Part shown: one piece after another, positions 23,001 through 35,184 of the stretch
Numbering within the stretch: position 1 is the stretch's first letter
How the letters are laid out: each line of letters starts with the position of its first letter
Assembly: GCA_025618425.1 (NCBI GenBank)
Contig: CM046842.1
Coordinates: 25,083,562 to 25,147,561, forward strand
Length of the DNA: 64,000 nt
Direction: 5' to 3'
DNA from: Heliocidaris tuberculata
Lineage: Eukaryota > Echinodermata > Echinoidea > Camarodonta > Echinometridae
Program-made: the position numbers and the translations under genes
The notes under the pieces: model-generated
What the model saw: the letters and a program-made list of their open reading frames with translations, nothing else
Databases searched by the model: none
What the model was told of the DNA's origin: nothing

Positions 23001-23327
23001 ATCCTGCGACAAATATTCAAACGGAGTGGTCTTACTCCGGACCTTTCACAGAGTTTCATCAGCAGGCTGTTTCCATCACATGTTAAGCTGATGGATTTCC
23101 ACCTCCCATGCTTACTTGGAGAAGGATAGGATTGAACGAGTCACGGTTAAATGTGACCCTTGGATCAAATTGCGCCACACTGCATCTTCATCATCGCAGA
23201 GGAAGTGGGGGATATTATGAATGTAATGCATACAACGGTTATGCTCATTCAATATCACTTCAAGAAAAGATATCTACAGAACCCACGTTCAATATTGATA
23301 AGAAGCTTAATAGAAGACGAACTGCCA
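23001..23327 (+). pseudogene. Exon 5: Ig domain with an in-frame TAA
   Basis: Acceptor CGCTGTAG. The frame reads DPATNIQTEWSYSGPF, then QQAVSITC, then TAA at 23084-23086, then ADGFPPPMLTWRRIG (Trp) and GSGGYYECNAYNGY (second Cys). In C2-set Ig domains the position after the first Cys before A-x-G-x-P-x-P is usually Lys or a similar residue, so the stop is a substitution in a conserved segment. The donor at 23328 (CCA|GTGTAA) is a weak guess that keeps phase 1. Confidence 0.65.
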
Positions 23328-23757
23328 GTGTAAATAAAAGTATCGACCTTATCTCTTTGACTGGAATCTACATATTCTTATAAATAAAAAGATTATAATT
23401 TCGGAAAGAACGTATTTTTTAATACACCTCAGTTTGGTTTGTGCATTCTCATTCGTTGGTCCAACATTAATTTGGACGCACATTAGCATGGTAACGACCG
23501 ACGTATGATTTTTCATAAAAATGAGTATACACATTTTCTATGATTTTCCATAAAAATGAGTATACATATTTTGTCAATTTCTTTTGACGAGCTCTTTTTA
23601 TTTTCTTATGGTAGGCGGCAAAAGTAATATATTGCATCCCGGTCCATATGTACCACATGGCTATCATCATGGAATAATTTATAACTATCTCTTTCTATAG
23701 GCTAGAAGAAAAACATTCAGGATTACTGGCAATTTGCTATTTTCTTTTAAAATTTAG

Positions 23758-24061
23758 ATGCACCAGATATCAACAAAAACAATAAATGTGGTACATGCTG
23801 ATGAAGGGACGAAAGGCATCTTGATTTGTAGTGTATTTTCCAATCCACCACCAATATCATTATCATGGCATAGGCCTGACCAAAAAACTAGTGAAGGAGT
23901 TTGGGACAACACTGAAATTCTGCGAACTGAGTTCGAGTCTTTGACAGAAAGCAGGATGTGGATATCTGATCATATTCAGAGTGACATGTTTGGAGACTAC
24001 ACATGCATCGTGGTCAATGACGTCGGAGAGGATAGGCATACTATTTCTCTTACCGGAAATA
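23758..24061 (+). pseudogene. Exon 6: Ig domain with a 1-nt frame inconsistency
   Basis: The main frame reads VVHADEGTKGILICSVFS (first Cys), ISLSWHRPDQ (Trp) and SDMFGDYTCIVVNDVG (DxGxYxC). Entered in phase 1 like the other exons, the start reads (X)APDIN, typical of an Ig linker, but in a different frame from the rest. The exon is 304 nt, one more than a symmetric phase-1 exon would have. The donor is a good A|GTGAGT. Confidence 0.65.
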
Positions 24062-24676
24062 GTGAGTATACATGTTAAAAGCTAATAAGTAATGACTAGT
24101 TTCGGTACGTTCTTCCTATTATTCATTCAGATTTTAATCTTCAGTGATGATTTTGGTTTTTATATTTATGTATATGTGCCTTGCTACCTTGTTGTAAGTA
24201 AATGTGGGTTATAATTACACTAAGGATTAACGTATACTGCAAAAAATGGATATACATTTGTTGGCCACTTAGATTTGCACACCTCTTATCCTTTCATGTT
24301 TTGATTTTAAAAAACATCATATCGGCTAATTAGATCTTTGAAATTGGATCCCATAGATGTTGATATAAAAATCAATGTATGTTTGATGTAAGTTATATTA
24401 AGGATTTAAAAAAAAAAGATTATGATAACAATAAAAGAATGACTTTAAAGAAATGTTTTCCCCCTAAACGATACGGATAAGGGTAATTGCTACAGGAAAT
24501 TAAACTACCCTCATCCAAATTCAAGAAAACAATACAAAGCGTATTAAACTGTCTATAACTCGAATAGTACTTATCACTTCAAGGAGCTTGCATGCAGTGA
24601 TTTATTTTGCTTTTTGGTTGAAATTATAGAGGAAATATTATTAAGAAAAATATTTTCTTTTTTCTATATATTTCAG

Positions 24677-25017
24677 GATTATGCGTACATAGACAATAAT
24701 ACCCTCCGTCAAACATAACTAAAGAAATCTACGACATTCCAATAAACGACGAAATGGCTGCGATTGATAGCCTCCGCCCTGCTCCACCAATTGATCGACG
24801 GAGTCAAGTGCCATCATACCCGTACTACCAGATGAAATTAATACATGCTGACAATGCTGAACAACAAGGCATTTCGCATACAGGCAAAACCAACATCAGT
24901 GGACCTGGCCAGTATCATAAAGCAGAAAATAATGTTCCAGTTGACCCGTATAATGTTAACACAAGGCTCGATGAGAGCACTGATGAATCCGGTAACATGA
25001 CACCACTGCAATGTTAG
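24677..25017 (+). pseudogene. Exon 7: probable cytoplasmic tail and stop
   Basis: After the acceptor TATATTTCAG the phase-1 frame reaches TAA at 24697 and then continues YPPSNITKEIYDIPINDEMA, later VPSYPYYQMKLIHADNAEQQ, ending LDESTDESGNMTPLQC and a stop. Tyr-containing motifs (IYDIP, YPYYQM) would fit a signalling tail. Whether the 5' part or phase is right is uncertain; the open part begins at about 24700. Confidence 0.45.
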
Positions 25018-25411
25018 ATAATGAATTTCGCAAATTATAAAGAAATTACAGAAAATTACTGGATTAAAAGATGGTAAATTTCGTTCTTGTTAATACCTTG
25101 TCTATGGTTAATACTTACATTTTAAGCTTTAAAAAAATTGAAGGCTTCATTTAGTCTAAGACAACATTTATGAGACTTTCCCCAGATAATTACTATTCAA
25201 GTTTGAATGAATAGGAAGGAACCTTATCAATAATGGTCATGTTTGGAGTAAACGTGCAAAGTTTCCTTTTTAAGAGTTGGTCCCATCATCATCGACGACG
25301 ATTGTGTGTGTGGGCGTGTGTGTGTGTGTTGTATATATATATTGTGAGAAATGTTCCTCGAACACAACGCTGGTGGTCACTCACACATGTAGTTGTTTTA
25401 GTAGAAGGTAT
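25018..25411. other. Non-coding, 3' flank of the Ig-like pseudogene
   Basis: AT-rich flank with a short GT/TA tract at 25303-25340. No polyadenylation site can be assigned with confidence. Confidence 0.4.
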
Positions 25412-25553
25412 ACTGAAATAAATGATCACTATGAGACGGTTGTAGCTTTTATTATCCTCCTTTATACAGTCCTGATGAAGATCACATCGAAAACTTGACA
25501 AATAAAAGATAATAAAAGCTACCACCGTCTCATAGTAATCATTTATTTCACTA
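25412..25553. mobile_element. Foldback element, ~45-bp inverted arms
   Basis: The arms gaaataaatgatcactatga/gacggttgtagcttttatta and, inverted, gaaataaatgattactatga/gacggtggtagcttttatta match with few differences around a ~45-bp centre. A (TA)n(GT)n microsatellite (25570-25672) follows. Confidence 0.8.
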
Positions 25554-25569
25554 CATATATGTATATATA

Positions 25570-25570
25570 A

Positions 25571-25661
<91 letters not shown>

Positions 25662-25672
25662 TGGGTGTGGGT
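25570..25672. repeat. (TA)n(GT)n compound microsatellite
   Basis: About 50 bp of TA repeats pass into about 35 bp of GT repeats and then imperfect GTGGGTGT. Confidence 0.9.
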
Positions 25673-25998
25673 GTGTATACCCATACAATATACAATCAAG
25701 GACAATAGAGGTGCATACACGCATTTAATGCATTTATGGCCAATCGAATGTTTGTTTTGTTGTCTCGAATTCTAGACGCTCCTAGCGTCTTCTTCAGGAG
25801 CAAAACAATATGCGAAATACCCTCGTATGCCGTATGTATTGCAACATCGCACAAATTGATGCCTTTTTGAGTATTAGGCCTGTCTGTATAATGTCGTTTT
25901 TTGTGCATAACCAATGAATAATCATGAATATTGTATAAAAAGGAAGGTAGAACTTGTCCTTTTTCTGTTCTAAGGCCAATTGATCACCAGACGAAATC

Positions 25999-26090
25999 AT
26001 GCCTAAGACAACGGAGCTGATGAATGAGCGAAGGCAATAAATCGCCATCTTGAGAGCTAGGGGTGTGTCAGAGACCTACATCACGTTACA
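25999..26090 (+). mobile_element. Tc1/mariner-like transposase N-terminal remnant
   Basis: An ATG at 25999 reads MPKTTELMNERRQ, then an in-frame TAA, then IAILRARGVSETYITLQF. This resembles the start of the DNA-binding helix-turn-helix of Tc1-like transposases (basic N-terminus followed by an I-x-x-L-x-x-x-G pattern). Nothing downstream continues as a DDE domain. It is a dead fragment; family assignment is from pattern only. Confidence 0.5.
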
Positions 26091-26269
26091 GTTTGATATC
26101 ATATCATAAGAAACTAACTAATATCATAAGAAACTAACTAAAAAATTGGAGAATCGTAGAACAAAGACAAACAAAACTTTTTTGCAATACGAGCTTAAAC
26201 GTGGTCCACTGCGAATTTCGTTGTGTATGTACGTTGCAATACCTATGGCCAGTGAGGGTACAATGGTGT

Positions 26270-26642
26270 ATACAGTGTGAGTCAATAAAAATTAAACCCA
26301 GATTCAACCCTAAATGCTGTTGCAATCAGTACTTATTTATTCAATCAAAGAAAATCTTATTGCAGCCTGTATCATGTTTCCTTTAATTTGACACTTTGAT
26401 AATTAAAATCCGACTATGGACAGCTCAACAATAACATTTTTCCTGATGCATGTCTAATTTGCCTCTGTCCAAGTTTTTAATGAAATGGAATGAACGGTCA
26501 GAATATGATGCATTTCAGCGATTTCACTTGTTTGTTTGTTTGCTTGTTTGTGTGTTTTCGTTTTTTTTTTTTTGGGTTTTTTTTTTTTTTTTTTGGGGGG
26601 GGGCTTGAATATGGGTTTCCTTTTTATTGACCCACGCTGTAT
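26270..26642. mobile_element. TA-flanked TIR element (mariner-like MITE)
   Basis: The left end TATACAGTGTGAGTCAATAA and the right end, inverted as TATACAGCGTGGGTCAATAA, share about 30 bp. TA at the borders fits a Tc1/mariner target site. The interior is AT-rich with T and G runs and no ORF. Confidence 0.75.
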
Positions 26643-27144
26643 ATTTATGTACAGGTAGTAAAAAGTATATATTTTCTAAAATGAAATTCAAGGTGCGCTC
26701 TCGATGGAGAAATTCTACTCTTCACAGAGAATTTCTAACGCTCTATTGCTCCTTCACTGATTTCAATTTACTAGCTTTGATATACGATGCCGTTTGCCAT
26801 AGTACTAATAATTGTAGTTTGCTGTAGTAAATATGATTCACATTGTCGTTGTTGTACAGAATACAATGTAGCCGCAGTAAGTAAAGTTCATATTGCAATG
26901 TCAAGAAAAGAGTTCACATTGATGTTACAATTAGAATAATTGACATTGTAACTCTAGCAGTTTGGTTTACATTGTAGTTACAGATAGTTTATTGTCTTTT
27001 AATAGTTCATATCCTCGTTTCTGTACAGAAATAGTTCACACTGTAGTGAATTGAATATTGTAGTAGTAGTAGTGCTAGATTTCAACCCCTATTTCTTAAT
27101 CTTGGAGCCGAGGAACCTCCAGTGTGGGGTTTTTGTCTTTTTCC

Positions 27145-27179
<35 letters not shown>

Positions 27180-27598
27180 TGTTGTTGTTGTTTTTTTCGA
27201 TTAACAAGACGATCCAGTGACCTATTACGTGTAAACCGTACATAGTTGTCTTGTGAAAATATCACGACAGGATACATAATGCTCTAATAAGTGTCCTTAT
27301 GAATCTAGAGCATTTGGAAAATCCAATATGAGGTATGATGAGACAACGAACAGTTGTTAGTGTTAATTTTGGAGATGAAAATTTTTCTTATAAACATTGT
27401 CTTTCAATGTGTCAAAAAAGCAAACCACATACATAAAATAAACATTTTTTTTCCCAATGTCATATTTTTTTCTGGCACGCTTAGTTATAGTCCAGTGATT
27501 TTTATTTCATCTTTTTTATGTAGTCTAATAATTATGTGAATATCAATGATCTGGCAAGAGCGTAGAGGGCGTGTGGCTGACGTGTAGTCTCACAAAGT
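26643..27598. other. Non-coding stretch
   Basis: It contains a diffuse tandem pattern (agttcacattgtagtt-like words at 26830-27050) and a (GT)n run at 27148-27177. No coding support. Confidence 0.4.
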
Positions 27599-27806
27599 GG
27601 AGGTGCCGTGGTCCAGTGGTTTAAGGCGCTTGACTGGATCGAGATGCGAGGATCGGGCGTTCGATCCCCGGCACGGCACTTATGCCCTTGAGCAAGGCAT
27701 TTTATCTACATTGCTCTTTTATCGTACATCAAATAAATGAAGTGCTATACGCATATTGATACCAGCGTGTGCATGTGTGTTACTATAAAAAAAAAAAAAA
27801 AAAAAA
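27599..27806 (+). mobile_element. tRNA-derived SINE, copy 2
   Basis: Same structure as 14904-15060: tRNA-like head with A- and B-box words (tggtccagtgg; gttcgatcccc), the body cccttgagcaaggcatttta and a long A tail (about 27787-27806). The intact A tail suggests a younger copy than the first. Confidence 0.88.
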
Positions 27807-29695
27807 ATGTTGACCAGTGGTTTCACATTCTCTCTGAATGTAAAGGAGTGGAAATCATCTTTTGGGGGAATCATAATAGGGATCATTTCGTTTGGATAGG
27901 ATATCCCAGCTCAAAATAATCGAATGCACTCTAAAGAGAATAACTGGATTAAAAAAATAATAATTTGAATGATTGTAATTGTTTTCCGAATTCAACTCTT
28001 CCGAACTGGATAAGTATATTGTTAAATGTACATAGATGGTAAATAATACCACTTTTTAATGGTGGCCTGTTTATTCATGTCTTCGTGGTTATATGAAAAT
28101 GTTTTAGGATGTCAAATTTCCACAAGCAGAAAGTCACATATCTTGGTTGATCATGCAGGAATCTCTAAGTCATTCATATATCTTCTTAAATCATTTGTTT
28201 TCTCAAAACTTTCAAACATAGCTGAATACATCTCAAGTTTGCGTAATTTACTGTTTGTTTTTAAGAAACACCTTATAGTAATTTTGTAATAAGATAAAAT
28301 AATTGGTTTTATAAAATTATACAATTTTTATATAACTATGTCCCTCTGTTATCCGTTTCAAATGTATCACATTATTATATTTATGTATGCTATCTGTTGA
28401 ACTGTAATTATGTTCGGCCCTGCTTGATTTAATTCACTGTACTGGGCTATATATGTTATATTGTATGTTTCTATTTACGAATTTAATAAAAACTTACTTT
28501 AGAAACATGTAATATAACTTCCGACGTTTAACACACATGGAAGCAAATAAATAAACACGTGAAAAATAAACACGTGAATAAATAAACACGTGAATAATAA
28601 AATAATTTCATGAACTACGGGTTTTTTCTTATGATTATTCATTTTCTACCTTGTACTTCATGGAAGAAAAAATTGTACACAGTCATGCAAATCGAACATT
28701 ACCTTAATGTACAACCCCATTTTATCCCCCCCCCCCCCCTCTCTATCTCTCTATTGTCTTCTCCTTTTTTATTCTTTATCATTATCACTATTAGCATCAT
28801 TACTTCTACATGTACTCTGCTAATACTATCTTTATTATTGTTATCACCATCATCATCACCAGGGGCAGATCCAGGATTTTGTATATTTTACACATCGATG
28901 TGTGTGAGTGTGCGTATGCGTGGGTGTACATGTGTTTGAATGTATGCATGTGTGTGTTGTGGGCTCCCTAGAAAGGTACATTTCTCTAAAGAAAGTCATT
29001 GCCACATTCCATTAATCAATAAACATGACTTTAAAAAAAGGAAGACACAAAAAACACATGAGTACGAGTGTAATAATACAATTTAATCTGCCCGCAATAT
29101 CATGATAATTACAATACACGTAATCAGAAGAGACATTACTAACATTTGAAAAGTCTGACAACATTCGACATTTTGTCTCGTGTAAAGTACATAACATGAC
29201 GGAATACATGTAGATACAAAACATTACTAGTACTTTATGCCATACGACATTTAAAGGATACATAATCAAGAATAAAAGTAGCATGTACATGTTCTTACTA
29301 GAAATTTTGATATGTGATTGAAAAATTATGAGCCTCTTTGACACATGCACATTCTGTATGAATCGAAACTTTTTTTCTTCTTCAAATTGTGAAGGACAGC
29401 CAAATGTTCCATTTAAATTTTGTACATGGAAAAAAGTAACATGTACTTACTTAAAAAGTTTTTAAATTCATGAGCCTCTGCGACATATTCTGTTTAAATT
29501 GACACTTTTTTGTCTTCTATATCCAATTGTTCCATTTTAATCTTGTACATGAAACTTCACTGAAATAGAAATTCAAAAGTGCCCCTAATATTTCTAACCA
29601 CGGCATATTTACATTCTTGTAAAAGGCACACTGGTTTATCTACAAAGTAACAATGAAATATCTCTATGAGATTATGAGAAATAGTTCATCGTCCT
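27807..29695. other. Non-coding stretch
   Basis: No supported exon. A repeat-end word (ccaggggcagatccagg) is at 28859; aataaacacgtgaa is tandemly repeated at 28548-28595; GT-rich microsatellite-like sequence spans 28900-28960. Confidence 0.4.
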
Positions 29696-29699
29696 ATAT

Positions 29700-29965
29700 T
29701 TTATATGGGGTCCGCTCGCTATTCATAAGAACCGCTATTCATTTGACACGCTTTATAAATAGCGGTCCTTATGAGTAGTTATGAATAGTGGTCCTTATAA
29801 ATGGATGTCCTTATGAATAGTGAGGTAATTTGTCTATGGTTTGTGCGCTATTCAGAAGGACCGCTATTCGTACAAAACCGCTATTCATTTAGTCACGAGT
29901 TACGGATAGCGGTCCTTATGAATAAGTGGTCCTTATGAATAACGGTCCTTGACTAGCGAGGTTAC
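29700..29965. repeat. Multi-hairpin repeat built from a ~17-bp word in both orientations
   Basis: The word agcggtccttatgaata and its reverse complement tattcataaggaccgct, with variants, occur about a dozen times in both orientations. Many alternative stem-loops are possible. No flanking TIR pair was defined. Confidence 0.75.
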
Positions 29966-32900
29966 CCCCTTTATATTTATCTGTCAGCGGAATCGGGGAA
30001 AAAAATGGACATACTAGAGATACATATTTAAAATCTACGATAAAACTCTTAAGGGGAATACTATAACATGGGTTTATTTACACAGTTAAATGTGTTAGTA
30101 ATATAATTTCTGTAGAAAATTACGAAAAATCATATTGTACTTGCTCAAAAGAAACCACCATGAATATAATCCCCATAATTGTCACGATAATTGATGAATA
30201 GCAACACATCTCAAGAATAACAAAATGATAGGTAGGAGATTGCCTAGACAAACCCGTGCAATCTTTCTGAATTTCTTGTATGATACATAATACTATATAT
30301 GTACAGGAATATACTGTTATGAATCAATCCTCTTTGCTCAAAGTCTCGTAACGGATATTCAATTTATTATAATTTTCAACAAAAAGTTATTATCTTTTTT
30401 GATATTCATTTTTATCTCAATCGTGACCACGAATAAATGTAGGACATGAAAACATTCTGTTCCTATATTTTGAGAAATGTCGGAAATAAACCAAATATGT
30501 ATATATATATATAATGTTCGAACTGGTTTCTAAGCGTTAACCGATGATTTGTAATAATCCTGTCAGCGATGAAGGATTTGCACAAAAGGCAATTTAAAAA
30601 AAAGTAATATATTTATACAATTAATAAAGCCGCCGAGCCGAGAATAAAACAAAGAAAGAACAAAAATACAGACAATTACGGAATTTGGCAGAAAAATAAC
30701 AACCAATTTGACTGAACATGAATTCCTGTTGTTATATCACAGGTACACTTACATGTATTTTCTAAATAAGCCGTTCGTACATGGTCGGCAAGAAGTTCAA
30801 CCACTCTTCTTGAAAACGTTGTCAGGCAACAATATGATTTTACAATACAAAGCCAGTATAAAACTTTTACAAAATGTTGACAACTTTGGTTTGGGTCCCT
30901 TTTTAAGGTGTTTAATGAAACGACTGGGAACATTAAGGTATTGAAAATATTACATACAGATGAAAATAAGCTAAATTGATTAAAAATAAAATGTTTTACA
31001 GTTGAGTTGTTCCTATGAAATGTGTGCAATGAAAAGTGCGTTCACATCAGTTTGCATGATTACGTTGTCATTTGTCAAAATAAGAAAGTTTTGAAGAAAA
31101 GGAAAAATGGGCCTGCTCTCCTAAGAGATAACAGGTATTACATAAAATATAATAATTTTCTGAGGTATTTTTAACAAATTCCGCTACACGAGATTTGAAA
31201 AATCTATTTTTTTTGCTTAAAGGATGACCAAGACATGGCCATGCTCGTACGTTAAATGCACCTGAACGCAACATCTGAACAATAATCCGATGCATGGGCA
31301 TCACGGGAAAGCAGGGTGAACTTGGCCCAGTATGAACGGCTCCTGACAACCCCAAAACGCATTCCCATTCACAGCATATTAATAAACATTAAAGCTACAA
31401 AAACTTAAGGTAAATTAAGTCTCACACTCCGTAGCAATTTCATTTGGATTGTCTTCGACAAAATAATTTCATTGTGGCTCTTTCTTTGTAACATCATGGA
31501 AAAAAGATCTATAAAAATATTTGTATACATCTCTTCATATATTTGTCTTAATTGAGTACATGTATTAAATGAATATGATTATTAAAGTAAGTATATCTAT
31601 AGTCACTTGTGGTACTGGTGAATATAAGAATAGGATCATTATATTACATCTTGCACTACTAATGTGAGTGGTGAAGTAATGTATTATCTCAACAGTTATC
31701 ATGGAGTATTCATTGTAAAATTGTAACAAGAATCTCCCATTTATACATTGAATACATCCTACGATTTAAAGATGAAAATCGTTGATTTACATCAGTACTA
31801 AATAAATCTATAGCATCATCCATCAGAAATCAAACCACCTTTCTCTTTTTCTCTTCCAAAAATAAAATCATTTACAATCTTAACACATGTTTGATAAATT
31901 TACAGAACATTCATATAACAGGCACAGTGAATTTTCATTTATGTAGAATAATATATAAATACACACCATAATATAATTGATAAATATAGGTATGAATTAC
32001 ATGATTTATTTGCATGTGACCTCTGTATACAACCCAATTATACAAAACACACGGAATACTGCTCTATATAAGGAGTGTATATGCATACATATATGTATAT
32101 AGGAATGATGGGGAATATAGTATACCCCAAGAACATAATGGAAATTAAAAACAATCTATTTACATGTAAACTATTAATCATATGTACAAACAAATGTAGA
32201 TATTCAGTATATCACTTGATTTCTGCTGTTCAGACTCAGCATAAATTGTTTCATAGTCTTGATAAACAAATAAATTTTTACTTTTCTGTCTTCAAAGTGC
32301 ACCGATATCTAAAATTCATATCCAAGAATTACATCCTGCTCAATAAAAACACATTTCTAATTTACAACATTTTAAATTTTCTATTGGTAAAAATACTATA
32401 CACATGTGTCATAGTAGTATTAGTGATATATATTGTAATTCACAAAATATACAAACTAATCTTGAATACATTTTTTCCCCTTTATTTGTTGACATAAAAT
32501 AGCTGGAAACATCACAGCTAACGTTCAAATATATCACATTCTATGTCTTATTCTACTACAACTATGTCCCAAACAGTCACACAGCAACTGAATACAAAGT
32601 TTAGTATGATGTTTTGAGTACTACAGTAATACACTGGAATGAATATGATGGGAATACATGTACAGTGTACATGTGCATATGGGGACTTTCTTTGGAATAC
32701 AAGGTGGAGTACTGTTTCAATTCTTACACCCAGTAGGATATTTCCTTAATTTCTTCTGGTCCTTTGTGGGAGTGACTAATTTGCCATTTGGGATGCCTGC
32801 CCGGCTGCAAGGTTTCTCATTAGTTGTATGTCAAGGTGTTAAACCTACTAAACGTAAATAAACCCATGGAATTGGTCCCGCATTGATCTCACATTGATCT

Positions 32901-33050
32901 GTTGGAGATATTTCACCGTCCTTAATCAAACAGGCATTTGAACTCTTTTCTGGCTTTTGTCAACCCATGGAACAAACAGGGGACCGCCACGGCTGATCTT
33001 TGGAACATGTACAGTGTACATGTATAATATATTCCTAACAATGTGGCAGT
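29966..33050. other. Low-repeat non-coding stretch, possibly distal 3' UTR or flank of the EPS8-like gene
   Basis: No exon is supported on either strand. Compared with the left half, this sequence has few recognisable repeats. No polyadenylation site can be fixed by reading. Confidence 0.35.
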
Positions 33051-33055
33051 CCAGG

Positions 33056-33193
33056 GAGGCATTTCATCAAGAGTCTTGTAGGTGTTTTTTACCGACAAAT
33101 TTGCTCTCAGCCAATGAGATCCAAGGATTTCAGTAGCTTATAACAGTTACTGCAACTTGTCATTGATGACAAGTTTTATGAAACAGGGCCCAG
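33056..33193. mobile_element. Short palindromic element, copy A (ctcagccaat family)
   Basis: It contains gacaaatttgctctcagcca, atttcagtagcttataacag and the inverted ends catttcatcaagagt / acaagttttatgaaacaggg. Homologous copies are at 46908, 47372 and 56422. Confidence 0.75.
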
Positions 33194-33309
33194 GGTTTTG
33201 ATCCTTGGAAAATAGAGGGTTAAAAAGGTTCCAGACCAAACGTATTCAGCATGTTCACACAAGCTTTAGGGCTTGCATCAGTACACTCTAATGGCATGGC
33301 ACATATTAG

Positions 33310-33600
33310 TCTGGGAGCCTGTCCTGAAATAGTCACCCCATTTTACCTATCAGAATGGATCCCTTAAAGCTACTCAGACCATCCATGTCATTCGGAAAAA
33401 GCTTGTCATTCTAAACGTAGCCTCCCGAGTCTGCCCCCCAGGTCCCCCGAAAAGGGCCCAAAACGTCAGGTCCATTTCAACCCATCTAACATATGCAGCA
33501 AACTTTGTCGGGAGGAAGTTGTATGACTATACAATACAAAAACATAAAAATTGACAAAATTTCCATCGGGGATGGGATGACTATTTTGGACTCCATTCCA
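33310..33600 (+). repeat. Dispersed repeat, copy 2 (with 8345-8660)
   Basis: It shares ggagcctgtcctgaaatagt, gaccatccatgtcattc, aaaaagcttgtc and caacccatctaacatatg with the copy at 8345. Collinear and moderately diverged. Confidence 0.75.
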
Positions 33601-33683
33601 GGCAACTGAGGTGTATATAATCAGTAGAAAGGTATATATGTATTTCTGTCTCTTGTAACAGATTCATGTAATTAGCTTAGTAA

Positions 33684-33956
33684 GGTAGCTTAGCGAAACG
33701 TCACAGAGCGTAAAAACGCAGAAAGGATGCATATGACAACATTATTCAAAATCACAATTTTATTTTATAGAGGCAGAACCAGAAGTATTAGGATGTAGAA
33801 TTAGTACTTACATGTACTTCTTTGAAGAATTTTAAGCAAAATAATAGGAAAACTTTCATTCCGATTTTTCTGACTCTAATTTTAGAAGCACAGACAAAAT
33901 AAGCAATCTTTTTTTTTCAGGCGTCTCTATGCGCCACTCCCTTTCGCTACCTACCT
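33684..33956. mobile_element. TIR element GGTAGCTTAGCGAAA, copy 1
   Basis: The left end ggtagcttagcgaaacgt and the inverted right end (ctttcgctacctacc) frame about 270 bp. Shared inner words with 36446-36727 include gaattagtacttac/gaattagtatctaac, ttttaagcaaaataata and attctaattttagaagca. Confidence 0.75.
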
Positions 33957-35180
33957 AGTGCAGTCCATACATGAAACTATATAGCAAATATATGAGCAAA
34001 TATATAAGCAAATACATGTAGGTCAGTATGTTTAGTCTTTCGGCCTTTTCCATAATTACCTTAGGCACTTTTTCTTTCTAGATGTCAAAAAATATCAAAT
34101 TTTAGGGCGAAATTTACATATACATCCAAAGTAGGATGTATTGATAAAGGTATAGTTTTATGTGTAAATATAAAGCACAGTATATGAATCTATAACATCA
34201 GTGGTATAAAAATACTGCTAACATAATTTTTCAACTCCCTCTCAGCTTCTCTTCATAATATATTCATGATGTAAACTGATAATACTCTGCCACTGGATTG
34301 CATCATCTGACTGACTACATTATAGAATCAATCTATAATATGAATATTAACAAAGCTCATGAATATGCATTAACTAAGCACATCAATATGCATTGTTTCA
34401 CTATAAGCACCATTTACTATTCAACAATTTACAAAAATGACACAACTAAATGCAAAATGGGTATTTTCCTGCAGTAAGAAAGTACCATACTCCTCTGTAA
34501 GCATGCATTCCATGTATTAAATAAATTACAATAGGATCACCACAAAAACATGTTTGCATATACATGTACATTACTCTGCTAGATGCACAGCAATTTAATT
34601 ATGTGGCATCATGTCAATACATAGAATTTGGAATGACTTCAATCAGCTTTGTATCATTCTATACTCCCTTTAAGCTCGAGTTACCCTACTTGAATAAAAG
34701 GTGACCATTTTTGCTTTCGCGATTTCACCCACAGAGACAGAGATTTTTTAAAAATTGTTTGGGAAATACATATATACTAATAAGCTCAGATGAAATTGGA
34801 GTAGAAATGCTAAGCACAGATGAATAAGCTTTTTGATGAGCAACCTAAATGAACTGCTATTTCAATGTAAGCCACAAAAAAAAAAAGCACATGCATTAAA
34901 ATCAAGCAATTAGACCCCAAAATCCAATAAGTTCCCAACATGCAAAGTATGTATTTTTTTTTTTTTTTAATTCATGAGATGACTAATGGAGCATATATCC
35001 TGCATCCATCACAAACAAAAAGCTCTTGCATGACAACCCAAGGGAAATGCCTAGTGACTATGTTGATTAGATCAAAGCTGCAATATGAATCCAAGATGAG
35101 CAGACAAGCATGTTAGCGCAAGAAGGTTCTAGAAGCGACGTGACATGTTCCAAGTGACTTCACCATGGGGCATTTGGGGG
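33957..35180. other. Non-coding stretch
   Basis: No supported exon; AT-rich with a few T and A runs. Possibly part of the EPS8-like 3' UTR or flank. Confidence 0.35.
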
Positions 35181-35184
35181 CCCC

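Larger units (their letters stand above)
16575..25017 (+). pseudogene. Immunoglobulin-superfamily receptor-like gene, disrupted
   Basis: A signal-peptide exon, five Ig-type exons and a tail exon are arranged on the plus strand with phase-1 splice sites, the usual architecture of Ig cell-surface receptors. Cys, Trp and DxGxYxC landmarks are visible in several exons. The reading frame is broken: TAA at 17723 and at 23084, a repeat inserted into the Ig exon at 22406, a 304-nt exon at 23758 where 303 or 306 would keep phase, and probably TAA at 24697. No clear transmembrane exon was found; it could lie at 24.1-24.67 kb. Assembly error is an alternative to a true pseudogene, but several independent lesions favour loss of function. 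Confidence 0.65.

Noticed and set aside
24110..24676. A transmembrane exon for the Ig-like gene
   Set aside because: Only a weak hydrophobic stretch near 24130-24195 was seen, without a matching phase, so I could not support it.
25289..25720. 143-codon minus-strand frame with His/Thr and Ile/Tyr runs
   Set aside because: It is generated by the foldback element and the (TA)n(GT)n microsatellite.
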